Shown one piece after another: positions 10,816 through 25,930 of a stretch of DNA of 64,000 bases (the stretch's first letter is position 1; each line of letters begins with the position of its first letter). Location of the stretch: the NCBI RefSeq assembly GCF_024323335.1, contig NC_066581.1:184218830-184282829 (forward strand), in the 5' to 3' direction. This stretch comes from Lathyrus oleraceus (Eukaryota; Streptophyta; Magnoliopsida; Fabales; Fabaceae). The notes beneath the pieces were generated by a model. That model was not told the origin of the DNA. It did no database searches and worked only from the letters and a program-made list of their open reading frames with translations. A program made the position numbers and the translations under genes.

Positions 10816-12632
10816 TTCATCCGTTCAAACCCAATAAAACTGTATATTCTTTTCTCATCATCTCACTCATGTTTGCACAATGCATACGTCATAACAAATA
10901 ACAATTTAGCATAGCAAGTGTGAAAAGGGCTCCCTAGGAGTACCTAGGACGTAGTGGGTGCCTAACACCTTCCCATTGCGTAACTTACCCCTTACCCGGA
11001 ATCTCTGATCTTTTATTAGTTTTCTACGTGTAAAACTTCTTAGGCTTTTGTTCGCTTTTTAGCCAGTCCTTTGGATAAATAAAAGTGCGGTGGCGACTCG
11101 AAACTTCATTGTATGCTTTGCTTATGGTTTAATTGATAAATCATATGGCGACGAATACACCGCTACACAGATTACACAAACTTATAATCATAATTTACAC
11201 TTAAGCAAGATATAAAATGTTGAGTTCAAAGTGCTTGTTATTCTTATCTCTTGCTTTTGCACAAATGTTCTTCTTGTTGTGCTTTTGTAGTTGATCCTTT
11301 GATGTTTGAGATCACTCCTTATGTCTCTACATTTTGAAGCTCCAGATAAGTGTATTGTGTTTCTCAATGTGTTTATGGGTTGATATCACTCTAAGTGTCT
11401 TTACATTGTTTGAGAACATTTTGTTTTATCTCGCTCATCTCTGGTGCTTTTCCGCACTTCATGCTTTTCCTACTTCTCTTTCCACACACACATCTAATCT
11501 TCCAAGTCTTCCTTAAATAGATAGAGAATGTTACTGTTGAGGATGAATAATAGATCGTTAATAGTGAAGGATTGGCACTTTCTTCAAGGACACTTTTGTT
11601 GTAGAGAAGGTAGATACAACAGTGAATCTTGAGTAGGTAGAAAATTGTTTTCTTATCGTTTGACGTAGAGATTTGATCGTTATCACAATTGTATCAAAAA
11701 ACTCGTTGTTAGAACAGTAAAGTGGGTGAGATGATGTGACGTGAGACGAGACAAAAGAATACATTAGTCCTTTTTGAATGTTAGTGAATTTGTTCCAATA
11801 AACAATTGATTTGATGCTTTAAATGTACTACATTTACAAATATTATTGTTCTCAAAATCATTGGCTTCATATTTGAAATGAGATTTAAAGCTTGATTTGA
11901 GTTCAGAGTCTTTGAAGATGTAGACATCAGAGTCTAGTGAGAATGAATCTTGAATTTAGAGTGAGTATGTTTGATGTCAGAGTCTAGATGCTACGATGTT
12001 CATAGTTCACATTAGATTATGCATTGTTCGGAGTATTGCTTTATAAGCTGCTTTGATTAGAGTCTTCTTTCTTCAATGGTATATCTTTCTTCAGAGTCTT
12101 CCTTTTATAATTTGATGATGCTCATACCTTGCTTTGATTTGAAGTTTTCTTTTCATTAGAATTTTCTTTCTTCTGAATTGACCATTATAGTTAACTTCTA
12201 CAAACTTTGTCTGTTTCAGATTTAACATTAGAAGCTTCTTTGATCAGAGTCTGCTTTACTTTAGAATCTATTATTATATTTCTGTTTATAGTTTTGTTTA
12301 GATTAATTTATTCTTTGTATTGAAGCTTGGTTTTCTCTTTAGTGTCTTGTAATGGTTTGATTATGCATTGATCAAATTTGCTTTTTCATGGTATTCTTCT
12401 CTTCAGAGTCTGCAACTATCAGAGTTGACTTTCAAACTTAACATTAGAAGTTTCTTGACCAGAATCTACTTCACTTAGCATTTGTTTTCTTCATTTATAT
12501 TATGTTTTAGACTTTGAGTTTCTGCACACTTATCAAAACAATTAGTGTATAAAATTGTTCTTTATACTTTGTTATCATCAAAATTTAAAGATAGTTTTAG
12601 AATCAAACTTATTCCAACAACATTGATCATCT

Positions 12633-12769
12633 AGCACCATCATTTGAATCAATATATCAAGCACCGTCACTTGAATCACTTGATCAACATATCAAGCACC
12701 ATCACTTGATCAATCCTCAAACACCATCACTTGAATAAACATATCAAACACCATCACTTGATCAACAAG
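12633..12769 (+). repeat. Minisatellite with AGCACCATCACTTGA units
   Basis: Five imperfect copies of a 25 to 37-base unit with core CACCATCACTTGA, most followed by ATCAACATATCAA. The length differences come from presence or absence of the ATCAACATATCA part. No coding role is apparent. Confidence 0.8.
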
Positions 12770-13339
12770 ACCGATGGAAATTTCTCTTAATGGCATTGTC
12801 AACATCAAAATCAATTCAACAAATTGTTACAAATTGCATAGCTTCAAACACATATCCATGCATTAAAAAAACTCTTGAAATTAATAAATACAACTATTCA
12901 TTAAAAATTCACATTCTTACGGGTCCATTTGTTTTGGCTTTTTAAAAAAATAGTTTTAATAGTGTAATATAATTGAGTAAAAAATTTACAAGAAACTTTT
13001 TATAAAAGCTTTAAATAAAATTTGGTTTGAGTTATTCTTAAAATGTTATTTTAAATATTTTATCATTTTATTGAAACTTTTTTTATATCAAAGTTTATAA
13101 AAAAATACCTATTTCAAATAATTTTTCATAAAATTATTTTTGAGACACAACTTTTTTAAAAAATTACAATCTCGACTATGTTTTGATCTTCAATAATGTA
13201 TGTTTATGTTATAGAATGTCAAAACTAGCATTTCAATTTAAAAAAATGAATATAATTTTTTTTGTAATATTATAAAAAATGATTTTATAAAATTCATTTT
13301 TAAAAATAAAAATAAAAAATATATTTTTTAGAAAAGTTC

Positions 13340-13426
13340 AACAAACAAACCCTACATCAAATAAGCACATGAAACTAATTTTATTGAGTATAAATACAAT
13401 GTTAAAAAACAAACCCTACATCAAAT
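13340..13426. repeat. Direct duplication that holds the copia insertion site
   Basis: The block ACAAACCCTACATCAAATAA, followed by CACATGAAACTAATTTTATT, occurs intact at about 13346-13386. A second copy starts at about 13408 and is cut after CATCAAAT at 13426, where the copia LTR begins. It resumes after the element at 20368 with TAAATAAGTACACGAAAC. The intact copy therefore records the pre-insertion sequence. Confidence 0.75.
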
Positions 13427-14060
<634 letters not shown>

Positions 14061-14688
14061 ATCTCCCATGGACGATATATCTTAATAATTATATCACAAT
14101 TCTTTAGGCGCGCATCTGAATGTTACTTATCCTTAGATTTCAACTTTACAATCTGATCCACCTCACACATCAATAATGAGATCATCACGATTGTCATCAC
14201 TGACGTATAACATGACAGAACCCCGACGACCATCATATCAACGTACTTAATGAGTGAGATGAAAATTTCATGCAATGTGATCTCTAAATATAAAAAACTT
14301 CATACAATGTGATCTCTAAATCATGCATATTTCTAACTGGTCCTACTGAAGTCTTTAGTAAGATCAAACTGAAGTTCCTTAGGTGCAATTCAAAATTACA
14401 ATATTTGCACATAACAAAAAACTTGATATTGTTATAACAATAGTACCTCATAAGTTTTTTTTACAGAAAATTAAACATAACATAAAGTTTGTACCAAAAC
14501 AAAAGCAAAACATAGAACATAGAAAAATGAGGAAAAAACTCCCATTAATCAAAGGCAATCTTAAAACCAAGACCCATGTGACCAACATGTCCATGAAAAG
14601 CCTTAGGTGTCAAACTTCTGGTTAGTGGGTCAGCTAGCATTAAGTTTGTCCCTATATGTTCTATCAAAATTTGCTTCTCATGTACTCT

Positions 14689-15731
14689 TTATTTCACAAC
14701 AAGATACTTGATATCAATAAATTTTGATTTTGTAGAACTCATATTGTTGTTGGAGTAGAGCACAACTGCACTATTTGATGCCTCAAAGCAATGGTCTTTC
14801 AATGCTCCTAACAATGTATAGGCCTGTGACAAAGTTCCACAACCAGATTGCATGATTTGATGCCTCAAAGCAAGCCACAAACTTTACTTCCATGGTGGAG
14901 GGAGCCACTAAAGTCTATTTGGAAGACTTCCAAAAGACAACTCCTCCATCCAAGAGAAAGATGTAACCAAATGTGGAACGTCTACTATCCGGGCATCCTA
15001 CAAAATCTGAGTTAGAATACCCAGTGATCTCCAAGTTATATGACTTCCGATAAGTGAGCACGAAGTCTCTTGTTAGGTAACACATTACATGCTTTACTGT
15101 TATCCAGTGCTGCATACCATGGTTGCTTATATATCTGCCAAGAACTCCTACAGTGAATGCTAAGTCGGGATGGGTGCAAACTTGAGCATACATAAGACTT
15201 CCCTTAGATGAAGCATATGGAACCTTATACATCTCTTCCTTTTCAAGATCCATAGTAGGGCACTTTTTGAGACAAAACTTTTCTCCTTTAGTAACAAGTG
15301 TCTCTCCTGGTTTACTATCTTTCATGGAGAATCTATCAAGAACTGTATCAATATAGCTCCTTTGTGACAATCCTAAAATACCTTGATAACATTCTCTAAG
15401 TATTTAAATTCCTAAGACAAAGGAGGCATCCCTAAGATCATTCATCTCAAATTTATTTGTGAGAAATCTCTTGATTTCGTGCAATGAACCTATAGTGTTG
15501 CTTGCCAAAAGGATATCATCTACATATAGTACCAAGAAAACGAATTTACTCCCACTGAACTTTTGGTATACACAGTTATCAACTGGATTAGCCTCAAAAC
15601 CAAATGAGGATATTACTTGATGAAATTTGTAATACCATTGACGGGAAGCCTGTTTAAGTCCATAGAATGATTTCTTGAGTTTGCAAACCATAGACTTTGG
15701 GTCTCCTAATACAAAGTTTTCTAGTTGCACC

Positions 15732-15763
<32 letters not shown>

Positions 15764-16300
15764 TCTTCAATGTTTCCATTTAGAAATGTAGTCTTTACAT
15801 CCATCTGATGCAACTCTAAATCAAAATGAGCTACCAACTCCATCATAATCCTAATAGAGTCTTTCGAATAAAATGGAGAGAAAGTCTCTTTATAATCAAT
15901 TCCTTCCTTTTGAGTAAAGCCTTTTGCAACAAGACGAGCTTTATATCTCTCATTGTTACCCTTTGAATCCCTTTTGGTTTTAAATATCCATTTATAACCA
16001 ATTGGTTTCTTTCCTTCAGGTAATTTAACGAGATCCCAAATATCATTGTCAACCATCGACTTCATCTCATCCTTCATAGTATCAACCCCCTTAAGAGAGT
16101 TTGGACTCCGTATAGCTTGACTAAAGTTGATAGGATCTTCCTCAGTCAAACCAATGCCATCCCCATGTTCATGAAGAAATACAACATAATCATATGAAAT
16201 TGCACTCTTCCTCTCTCTAGTGGATCTTCTTAATGGTGGCCCTTGAGGTTGTTGAGTTTGTTCTATAGGTGGTGCTTGGGGAAGAAACTCAGTATTGTCT
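14689..16300 (-). pseudogene. copia pol, reverse transcriptase and RNase H part (broken)
   Basis: On the minus strand the RT part runs from about 16149: KRDSKGNNERYKARLVAKGFTQ-like sequence, then the FLNGNIEETIY region. A repeat tract (15732-15760) has expanded inside the coding sequence there and shifts the frame. RT continues at 15733-15404 with SFYGLKQASRQWY and the catalytic YVDDILLAS. RNase H continues at 15370-14915 with TYRKSYNLEITGYSNSDF, SRRSTFGYIF and VVFWKSSK. The final part (14880-14689) is in another frame. Conserved order and motifs place it in Ty1/copia. It cannot give one intact protein because of frame changes and stops. Confidence 0.9.
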
Positions 16301-16305
16301 TGTTC

Positions 16306-17759
16306 TTAAGGGATGTTAGGAATAACATCATTGTTTATTTCAAGATCTATTTTTGGAACAAAGATAGGTACAAAGACTTTATCATTGTAAGAAACAGTTT
16401 CTTCATCAAAGAAAACACTCCTTATGCTTCCTTCCCCTCCAAACTCTACATCCTCAAGGAATCTTGCATTCACCCTTTCAAAAATTGTTCTAGTGATGGG
16501 ATTGTAAAACTTGTACCTGTAAGAGCGTTCAGCATATCCAATAAAATAGCAGCTAATTGTCTTTGCATCCAACTTACCTTCATGAGGCCTATAACGCCTC
16601 GCTTCAGCTGGACATCCCCAAATGTGTAGGTGTCTAATGTTAGGTTTTTTCCCAGTCCATAACTCATAAAGGGTTTAGCTACTACTTTACTAGGTACTCT
16701 ATTAAGGATATAAACTAAGGTCTTTAATGCTTCTCCCCAAAATGACTCTGGAAGTGAAGAATGACTAATCATACTCCTTACCATGTCCTTAAGAGTCTGA
16801 TTTTGTCATTCTACGACTCCATTCATGTTGGGTTCTCCCGGCATTGTATATTGCAGAACAATTCCATACTCATTGAGGAAAAGCACAAAGGGCCCTAGAC
16901 GTTGTTCCCCTGATCCATCATATCGACCATAGTATTCACCACCATGATCGGATTTGATAACTTTTATTTTCTTTCCAAGTTGAAGTTCGACTTCAACTTT
17001 GAATGACTTGAACACGTACAAAGATTGAGATTTCTCATGAATCAAATACAAGTATCCATACCTCGAGTAATCATCTATGAACGTAATAAAATACCATTTT
17101 CCATTCCAAGAACCTGCAGGGAAAGGACCACATATATCGGTATGAATTAGTCATAAGACATTCTTAGCTCTTTCAACATGGAAATTCCTCTTGTTTGTTT
17201 GCTTACCCTTGATACATTGAATCCAAACTTGAAAGTTCGACAAATAAAGGGATATAAGAATACCGTCCGACATAAGCCTCTGAATTCTTTATTTAGATAT
17301 ATGTCCTAATCTCTTATGCCATAAAGTGGCAGAATTCTCATTTAATTTTCGTTTTGTACCATGTGACTCTATTTGCATTATTTTATTATAAGGACATTTA
17401 ATATCAAGCATATAAAAACTATCATTCAAAGAATTGTAACCAACAACATTTGAATCATATGAGAGGCTAAATTTATTATTTCCAAACAAATAAGTATAAC
17501 CTGATTTGTCCAAAATAGAAATAGAAAACAAATTTTGTCTAATAGACGGTGCAACAAAAGTCTCAATCAAATCCAAATGAAAATCGGTCTTTAATAATAA
17601 CCTAAAAGTCCTTATAGCCTCAACTGCAAGTTTATTGTCATCGCCCACATAGATGAATCTTTCAGCATCATTTGGCGGACGAATCCATAAGCAACCATTC
17701 ATGGACATACTAATATGAATAGTAGCACCAAAATCTACCCACCAAGTATCCTTAGGCAC
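16306..17759 (-). pseudogene. copia pol, protease and integrase part (broken)
   Basis: At 17759 the protease opens with WWVDFGATIHIS; most copia proteases have D-S-G at this active site, so the middle residue is changed here. The GAG-pre-integrase motif LWHKRLGHIS lies near 17300 and is followed by a stop at 17289-17291. The integrase core keeps an Asp in HTDICGPF (about 17130), an Asp in KSDHGGEYYG (about 16950) and a Glu in NGVVE (about 16808). Further stops and at least one frame change (about 16640-16680) break it. The last part (16572-16306) matches the usual link between integrase and RT ([14 protein letters not shown]). Confidence 0.88.
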
Positions 17760-17816
17760 AAAAACTAAAATAATTTTAGAATAAACAAAATTAAGAAAAT
17801 TACCCTTCTTTTCACG

Positions 17817-18536
17817 CTATACGACATACTTGGAACACTCCTTCTTCATGTGTCCAGCCTTTTTGCAAAAGAAGCAAGTGGTCTCCATAGGTTGTTCCTT
17901 TTTCTTCTTATTTTGAGAAAAATTTATCGTATGTTTCTTCCTTTTATTCTGAGAACTGGTAGCCAAGTGAGCACCTTCAATTTTATCTCTTTTTAGTCTC
18001 TCTTCCTTTTGCACACAGTGAGGTACGAGCTCATTGAGATACCATTTGTCCTTCTGAGTATTCTAACTCACTTTGAATTTCCCAAAGTGTGTCGGGAGAG
18101 AGATCAAAACCAAGTGCACAATCAAATCCTCAGGAAGTTCTAACTTTAATGCATTGAGTTTTGATGCGAGATTAGACATCTCCATGATGTAATCCCTTAT
18201 ATTCCATTTGCCTTTATAGACCATTGAAATGAGTTTGGACATGGTACTACTTGTCTCAGCCTTATCATTTTTAGAAAAGAATTGCTCCACAATTTTAGGT
18301 ATGGATCTTTTGATCATCATGAGGCACATTCGGTTAGATCAGTCCCATTTTTCTATTTTAGTTCTATTTGGATTCTCAGCAGTGGCGGTGGGCCGCTCCT
18401 CCCTTAAAGATAAGTCTAAATCTATGCATCCAAGAATGATCTCCACAGATTCTTTCAAAGACTTAAAATTCATCCCACTTAGCATTGAGATAAAAGTTAA
18501 TCTGAGCAACAAAATTTGGAGCGGTAGCAGTGGCAA
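17817..18536 (-). pseudogene. copia gag (broken)
   Basis: The gag frame reads from 18536 on the minus strand, with GMNFKSLKESVEIILGCIDLDL near the start, a Retrotran_gag/UBN2-like core (KIVEQFFSKNDKAETSSTMSKL), and a CCHC zinc knuckle CFFCKKAGHMKKEC near 17850. One frame holds throughout and is interrupted by stops at 18339-18341 (TGA), about 18063 (TAG) and 17817-17819 (TAG). The first fits a CGA to TGA change, a methylated-CpG type mutation. Gag would form the particle and bind RNA through the knuckle. Confidence 0.88.
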
Positions 18537-18599
18537 CTGGATCTATAGAAAAGAACAACAAACATACAATAACATTAGTATGCATGCTAAATAACCCTA

Positions 18600-20367
<1,768 letters not shown>

Positions 20368-20559
20368 TAAATAAGTACACGAAACTAATTTTATTGGTTG
20401 TTGCATTTAACTTAATAATATAAAAATGAATAATGTTAATTTGTACCCAAGGGCATGTTAAAAAAACTTAAAAATAGAATATTTGTGTTGGAAATAAAAA
20501 AAAATTATTAATTTATAATTAAAATAATGCACAAATTTCAAGAAATTTTTTATATATTA

Positions 20560-20827
20560 CTACCTTTGTTTTCTATTATAAGTCGTTTTGAAAAAATATT
20601 TTGTACCACAATATAAGTCGTTTTATAATACCAATGAATCATTAATGTTATTTATTATATCCTTAAATATTTATTATTCTCTCTACTTTCAATTATATCA
20701 ATTTTTCTTTCTAATACCATTAATGAAGAACAATTTTATAAAAAAAATTATGATTTTTTTTATACCACAATTATTATTTAATACGTGTGAAAAATCAAAA
20801 ACGACTTATAATAAAAAATGAAGGGAG
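20560..20827. mobile_element. Stowaway-like MITE
   Basis: Terminal inverted repeats start CTACCTTTGTTTTCTATTAT on the left and CTCCCTTCATTTTTTATTAT on the right (read inward). Both continue into AAGTCGTTTT, and TA dinucleotides flank both ends (20558-20559 and 20828-20829). The CTCCCTTC-type end and TA target site are those of Stowaway elements, non-autonomous relatives of Tc1/mariner. The 268-bp interior is AT-rich without coding potential. Confidence 0.82.
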
Positions 20828-20829
20828 TA

Positions 20830-22500
<1,671 letters not shown>

Positions 22501-22518
22501 TTACATTCTTCAAATTCA

Positions 22519-23790
22519 TTAGGGCAAGAGATCATTCACCACATTAGGGTAATCAAAAGTCAGTAGCCCTTTGTTAATCATGTCTTGTACTTCTTCTTGA
22601 AATGCCTTACATTTTTCGATTGAGTGCTCCACTACTTCATCATGAAACACATATTTGACATTCGGGTTGTACCAAGGAGGGAATGGAAACTTCATGGATC
22701 TGGTCTCTCTATATGATATGGACAAACTTTGGACCAACTGAGACCATAGACTTTACGTCATTGGGATCGGGTCAATCTGGAGAGTCTCTCTTTCTTGCAG
22801 GTTTAGAGGTCTGCGTTGATTCTAACGCTGATGTTGATTGTTTGGATTTCTAGCCCGTTGACTCTGACGCTGATGCTGACGCGGAACCAGAGCTAGCCTA
22901 ATTCAACGGACCTTGCCACGATTGCTGGTATTGAGGACCGGGAGGTAATTGTTACTGGCACAACTGCTGCATATGGATGCTGATAATAGGGCCCCAGAGA
23001 TGGAGTTTGTGGATCCTGGTAAGTTTCTGAGGTTGAATCAATTTCATATTCCTCTTCCTCTTGGGAATCACTAAGGGATTCACTCTCAACAATCTACATA
23101 CTCGAGACACCTTGAAGTCTTCCACTTTTGAGGTCACTCTCGACGCGTTCTCTAACTTTCACCAGGTCAGATAAACTTGTTGATGCATTGTCTACCATCC
23201 TTTCGAAGTATGGTATTTGTAGGGTATCCATAAAAATATCAACTAATTCTTTCTCTAAGAGCGACAGTTAAACGTGAGCAACAAACTCTATCCCTTTTGT
23301 ACTTCTAAAAATCAGGTACTTTAAATTTCGAGGGTATAACCAGGTCAGGCATTAAACACATGTTTAAAGCATCCAAATCAAATGCATCATGCCCCTATAC
23401 ATCTTTAAGCCTTTCCTCTAGCATGCAGTGCTTTTCAACAATCTCAATAACCTTTAGTCTCTTGGTCTTCCTCACTGGGATTTCTGTTTGGGAATTTGGC
23501 TTTGAGAATGCAAAATTATGATACTCAATAGCATCATGAGGTGAGGAATGTCTATCTCGGACAATGGGATGCTCTTGTATAACATGGTTCTCAATAGGGA
23601 TCCGAACAGGCTGAGGTTGAGGTTAATCGTTCACTTGAGGTTGAATGACATTTTTAGTGACGACAGTTCGTTGAATTTTGTCATCTCTCCTTATCAAAGC
23701 TATCATAGCCTCATTGAGTTGTTTCAGCTGGTTCTTCATCAGACCAACATCTTCCATCAACATAGTCTGATTTTGCTCTCTAGGATCCAT
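22519..23790 (-). pseudogene. gag of element F (broken)
   Basis: The start is taken at the ATG at 23790 (minus strand), reading MDPREQNQTMLMEDVGLMK, a coiled-coil-like gag beginning. A TAA near 23632 interrupts it, in a place where a CAA codon fits. A central proline- and glutamine-rich part follows. At 22737-22519 the end shows PPWYNPNVKYVFHDEVVEHS and KCKAFQEEVQDMINKGLLTF, which corresponds to the half-zinc-finger region of Tat gag proteins. The same region is found in B near 39650-39760. The intervening frames have several stops. Confidence 0.72.
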
Positions 23791-24674
23791 GATTCTTCAA
23801 GAGTTGCTTCAAGTCCGATACAGGCGTCAGGAAATCAGCTGCGGGTTAAGGACATATGATGGATGAGTTTTTTGGGTATTTTAGAAAATGATATGCAATG
23901 CATGCTGATGAATGCAAATGCAATGGATATAATGCATTTTTTTTTGTATTTTGGTATGCAAAGAAAATGTAATTCCTGTATAGTTAGGATAACATGAGTA
24001 TTTATAGAACAACCTAACATGTAGGTTTCCCTATAATGGATAGTTCTACATTTTCTACCCACAAACCACTCACATGATATCTTTTAGGTTTTGGATAAGG
24101 TTCCCAGAGTCATGGATTCTAATTGTATCAGCGTCATGCAACATGTTAGCCGCTTTATGACAAGAGTAACAAAAAGTTCTATTCTGAGCGGGGTTTTTGT
24201 GTTAGGCGTGCAAGGAGTGGTCCTCGGAGACTAGCAATACGCAACCGGAAAGCAGAAACTGGTTCTAAGAGGGGTCCTAAAGTCATGGACCCTTCATGAA
24301 TCAACATTATGTGACTGACTAGCTGTCTTATAACAAGATCTACAAAAAGGTCTACTCTATGGGGAGTCTTCATGCTAGGCACATAAGGAGAAGCCCTTGG
24401 GGACTAACACTACACAAACTCCAATTCTAAACTATGTGTTCTCTCTTCTTTTTCCAAAGCTCAGGTGTAGAGCTTTACTCATGATATCATTCCAAGATCC
24501 CACAAATAAAAAAGATGATAAACATATAACAAAAAAAATCAACAAAGAAAGAAAATAAGTAAACATATACAAATGAAAAGATCAAACATAAAGAAAACAA
24601 ATAATAAAAACCAACATTCATTGCAAAGTTAACTAAATTAGGTTTGAATCTCTCTTGCTTGGAGCAATATCATA

Positions 24675-24692
24675 TCCCCAGCAGAGTCGTCA
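24675..24692 (-). promoter_or_regulatory. Primer binding site of F (tRNA-Arg type)
   Basis: The plus strand reads TCCCCAGCAGAGTCGTCA, so the element sense has TGACGACTCTGCTGGGGA. This is one base different from the PBS of B (35571-35588) and lies 2 bases from the LTR end at 24695. Confidence 0.8.
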
Positions 24693-24834
24693 TCTGTCGT
24701 ACCTCAAAAAATATGATGCTTCGTGAAGCGCATCGCACGCTCGCAGAAAAAATGTTCAAACATAGTCGCCACCAAACTTTATTTATTCCAATGAAGGAAT
24801 AGTAAAATATCGATAAAACTGTGAGTGCAAGTTC

Positions 24835-25930
24835 TGTTAGATATGTTTTGTATGATGTCAAAACTAGGATACTTTAGCGTTAATGTATATTGGACGATAT
24901 CCTCTGATTCTCTATGTGAAACTTAGCATTAGGAAGCAATAATAGTATTTGGAAACAACTTGGAAAAGGTCTCATGCATCAAACATGCATGAAAAATAAA
25001 TTTTTGTGAAAAAAATTGCGTTATAGGTCGACACATGCAATTACAGGTTGACCTATAGAAAAACTTTATTGGCTATAGGTCGATACATGCATTCTATAGG
25101 TCGACACATATGTTGCAGTACTAAAGCCTGTAGCTTCTGTCTCATATGTTGAGTCTTCAAGTCGACACATAAGCATCACATAACAATTATAGGTCGACAC
25201 ATGACTTTAGATAGATTGATCTATGTATCCAACAGGTCGACACATACCTTTTATAGGTTGACCTATCTGATGTAATTTTTCAAAAATTCATATTTTTTTC
25301 AAGTCCTTTGCGTTCCTTTTTGCCCTAAATCACCCATGCATATAAATACTTCATACATGCATCATTCTCTAGGAAGGTTTCTAGAGTGAGTAAAACCTAC
25401 ATGAATCCAGGATTTTAAAGCATCTCATCATCTTCAATTCATTTTATGCATACACACAATCAAACTACACATAATCATTTTTTAATTGGGTGCCATATAG
25501 ACTAGGATTGATAACGTCCAATTAGGTTTATTGTACTGAGAATATTAGGTTGAGATCTCTGAGGGATTCAAATAAGAAAATCGAGTTGGGGTTTTCCTTC
25601 AAGATCTTTAGGGTTTGAAGGTTTTTGACAAGATTGTGCAATTCAGACTCGATCGAGTGAAAGCATTGGGACTAGGTGTGTTGTGAAAAGGAGTAGCGTG
25701 AAATGGTGGATCGTGTTGATAAATCTTGGGTTCAACAAGTGTGCGCTTGAGATTAATTCAGTCGGGTGAAAGCCTTAAGACAAGGAGGTAGTGCAAGGAA
25801 GTAGCAACAACAGCTGAATTGAAGCGGCATTGTTGGTGTCTTGATCAATCTTTGATCAAGGTTTTTGGAGATGCTAGAGTCAACAACAAACTGAGAGTTT
25901 GTGGGATTTTATTTCTCATCTCTTGTATAT
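24835..25930 (+). repeat. Copia-like LTR G (5' part), cut by Ogre B
   Basis: The segment starts TGTTAGATATG at 24835 inside the LTR of F and runs to the start of B at 25931. It has a TATA box (TATAAATA, 25341-25348) and, downstream, GTGAAAGC-type repeats (25657-25790). Between 25025 and 25270 the motif AGGTCGACACATG recurs. The interior of the element is not in the window, so it may be a solo or truncated LTR. The assignment to copia is by general look only. Confidence 0.5.
25025..25270 (+). repeat. AGGTCGACACATG repeat cluster in LTR G
   Basis: About nine copies of AGGTCGACACAT or AGGTTGACCTAT, spaced 15 to 50 bases, occur just upstream of the TATA box at 25341. Some are adjacent in opposite orientation. 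The place upstream of a promoter suggests an enhancer-like array. Confidence 0.65.

Larger units (their letters stand above)
1..11167 (+). mobile_element. Ogre-like Ty3/gypsy (Tat) element A, 3' part
   Basis: This is the 3' end of a large LTR retrotransposon that begins left of the window. In order it shows the end of a second RNase H, an integrase with an open frame (to 1427), a 3.1-kb untranslated region full of repeats, a purine-rich tract (4559-4571) and a complete 3' LTR (4572-11167). The integrase resembles that of element B (43900-45208), and the LTR and 3' UTR resemble those of the reverse-oriented element C (54097-64000). The 5 bases after the LTR are CAGAT; the matching left duplication lies outside the window. 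A looks younger than B, because its visible coding part has no stop or frameshift. Confidence 0.92.
4572..11167 (+). repeat. 3' LTR of Ogre element A (6.6 kb)
   Basis: The LTR starts TGTAGCACCTC just after the polypurine tract and ends ACCGCTACA at 11167, giving TG...CA ends and about 6596 bases. U3 holds low-complexity AT-rich sequence and a weak TATA-like TGATATAAG at 5921. The 3' third is shared with C: the stretch around 9100-9450, including a CCCTAATCAGGG hairpin, the hairpin array 9679-10170, and the R/U5 block 10755-11110. That block holds a CTACG/CGTAG hairpin, GGGTGCCTAACACC, AATAAA at 11078 and GGTGGCGACTCG at 11089-11100. No protein-coding gene is supported inside it. Confidence 0.88.
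11168..13426. other. Gene-free AT-rich segment between two elements
   Basis: I see no supported gene in this 2.3-kb stretch. From about 11905 to 12480 the octamer CAGAGTCT and near variants recur (11911, 11930, 11981, 12097, 12247, 12404), which suggests an old unidentified repeat, perhaps a decayed LTR. Separate entries cover the minisatellite at 12633-12769 and the duplicated block beside the copia element at 13340-13426. The rest (12900-13340) is very A+T rich with many homopolymer runs. Confidence 0.5.

Noticed and set aside
15404..15733. Host reverse transcriptase-like gene
   Set aside because: The frame is part of the copia element with LTRs at both sides and YVDD in the standard place.
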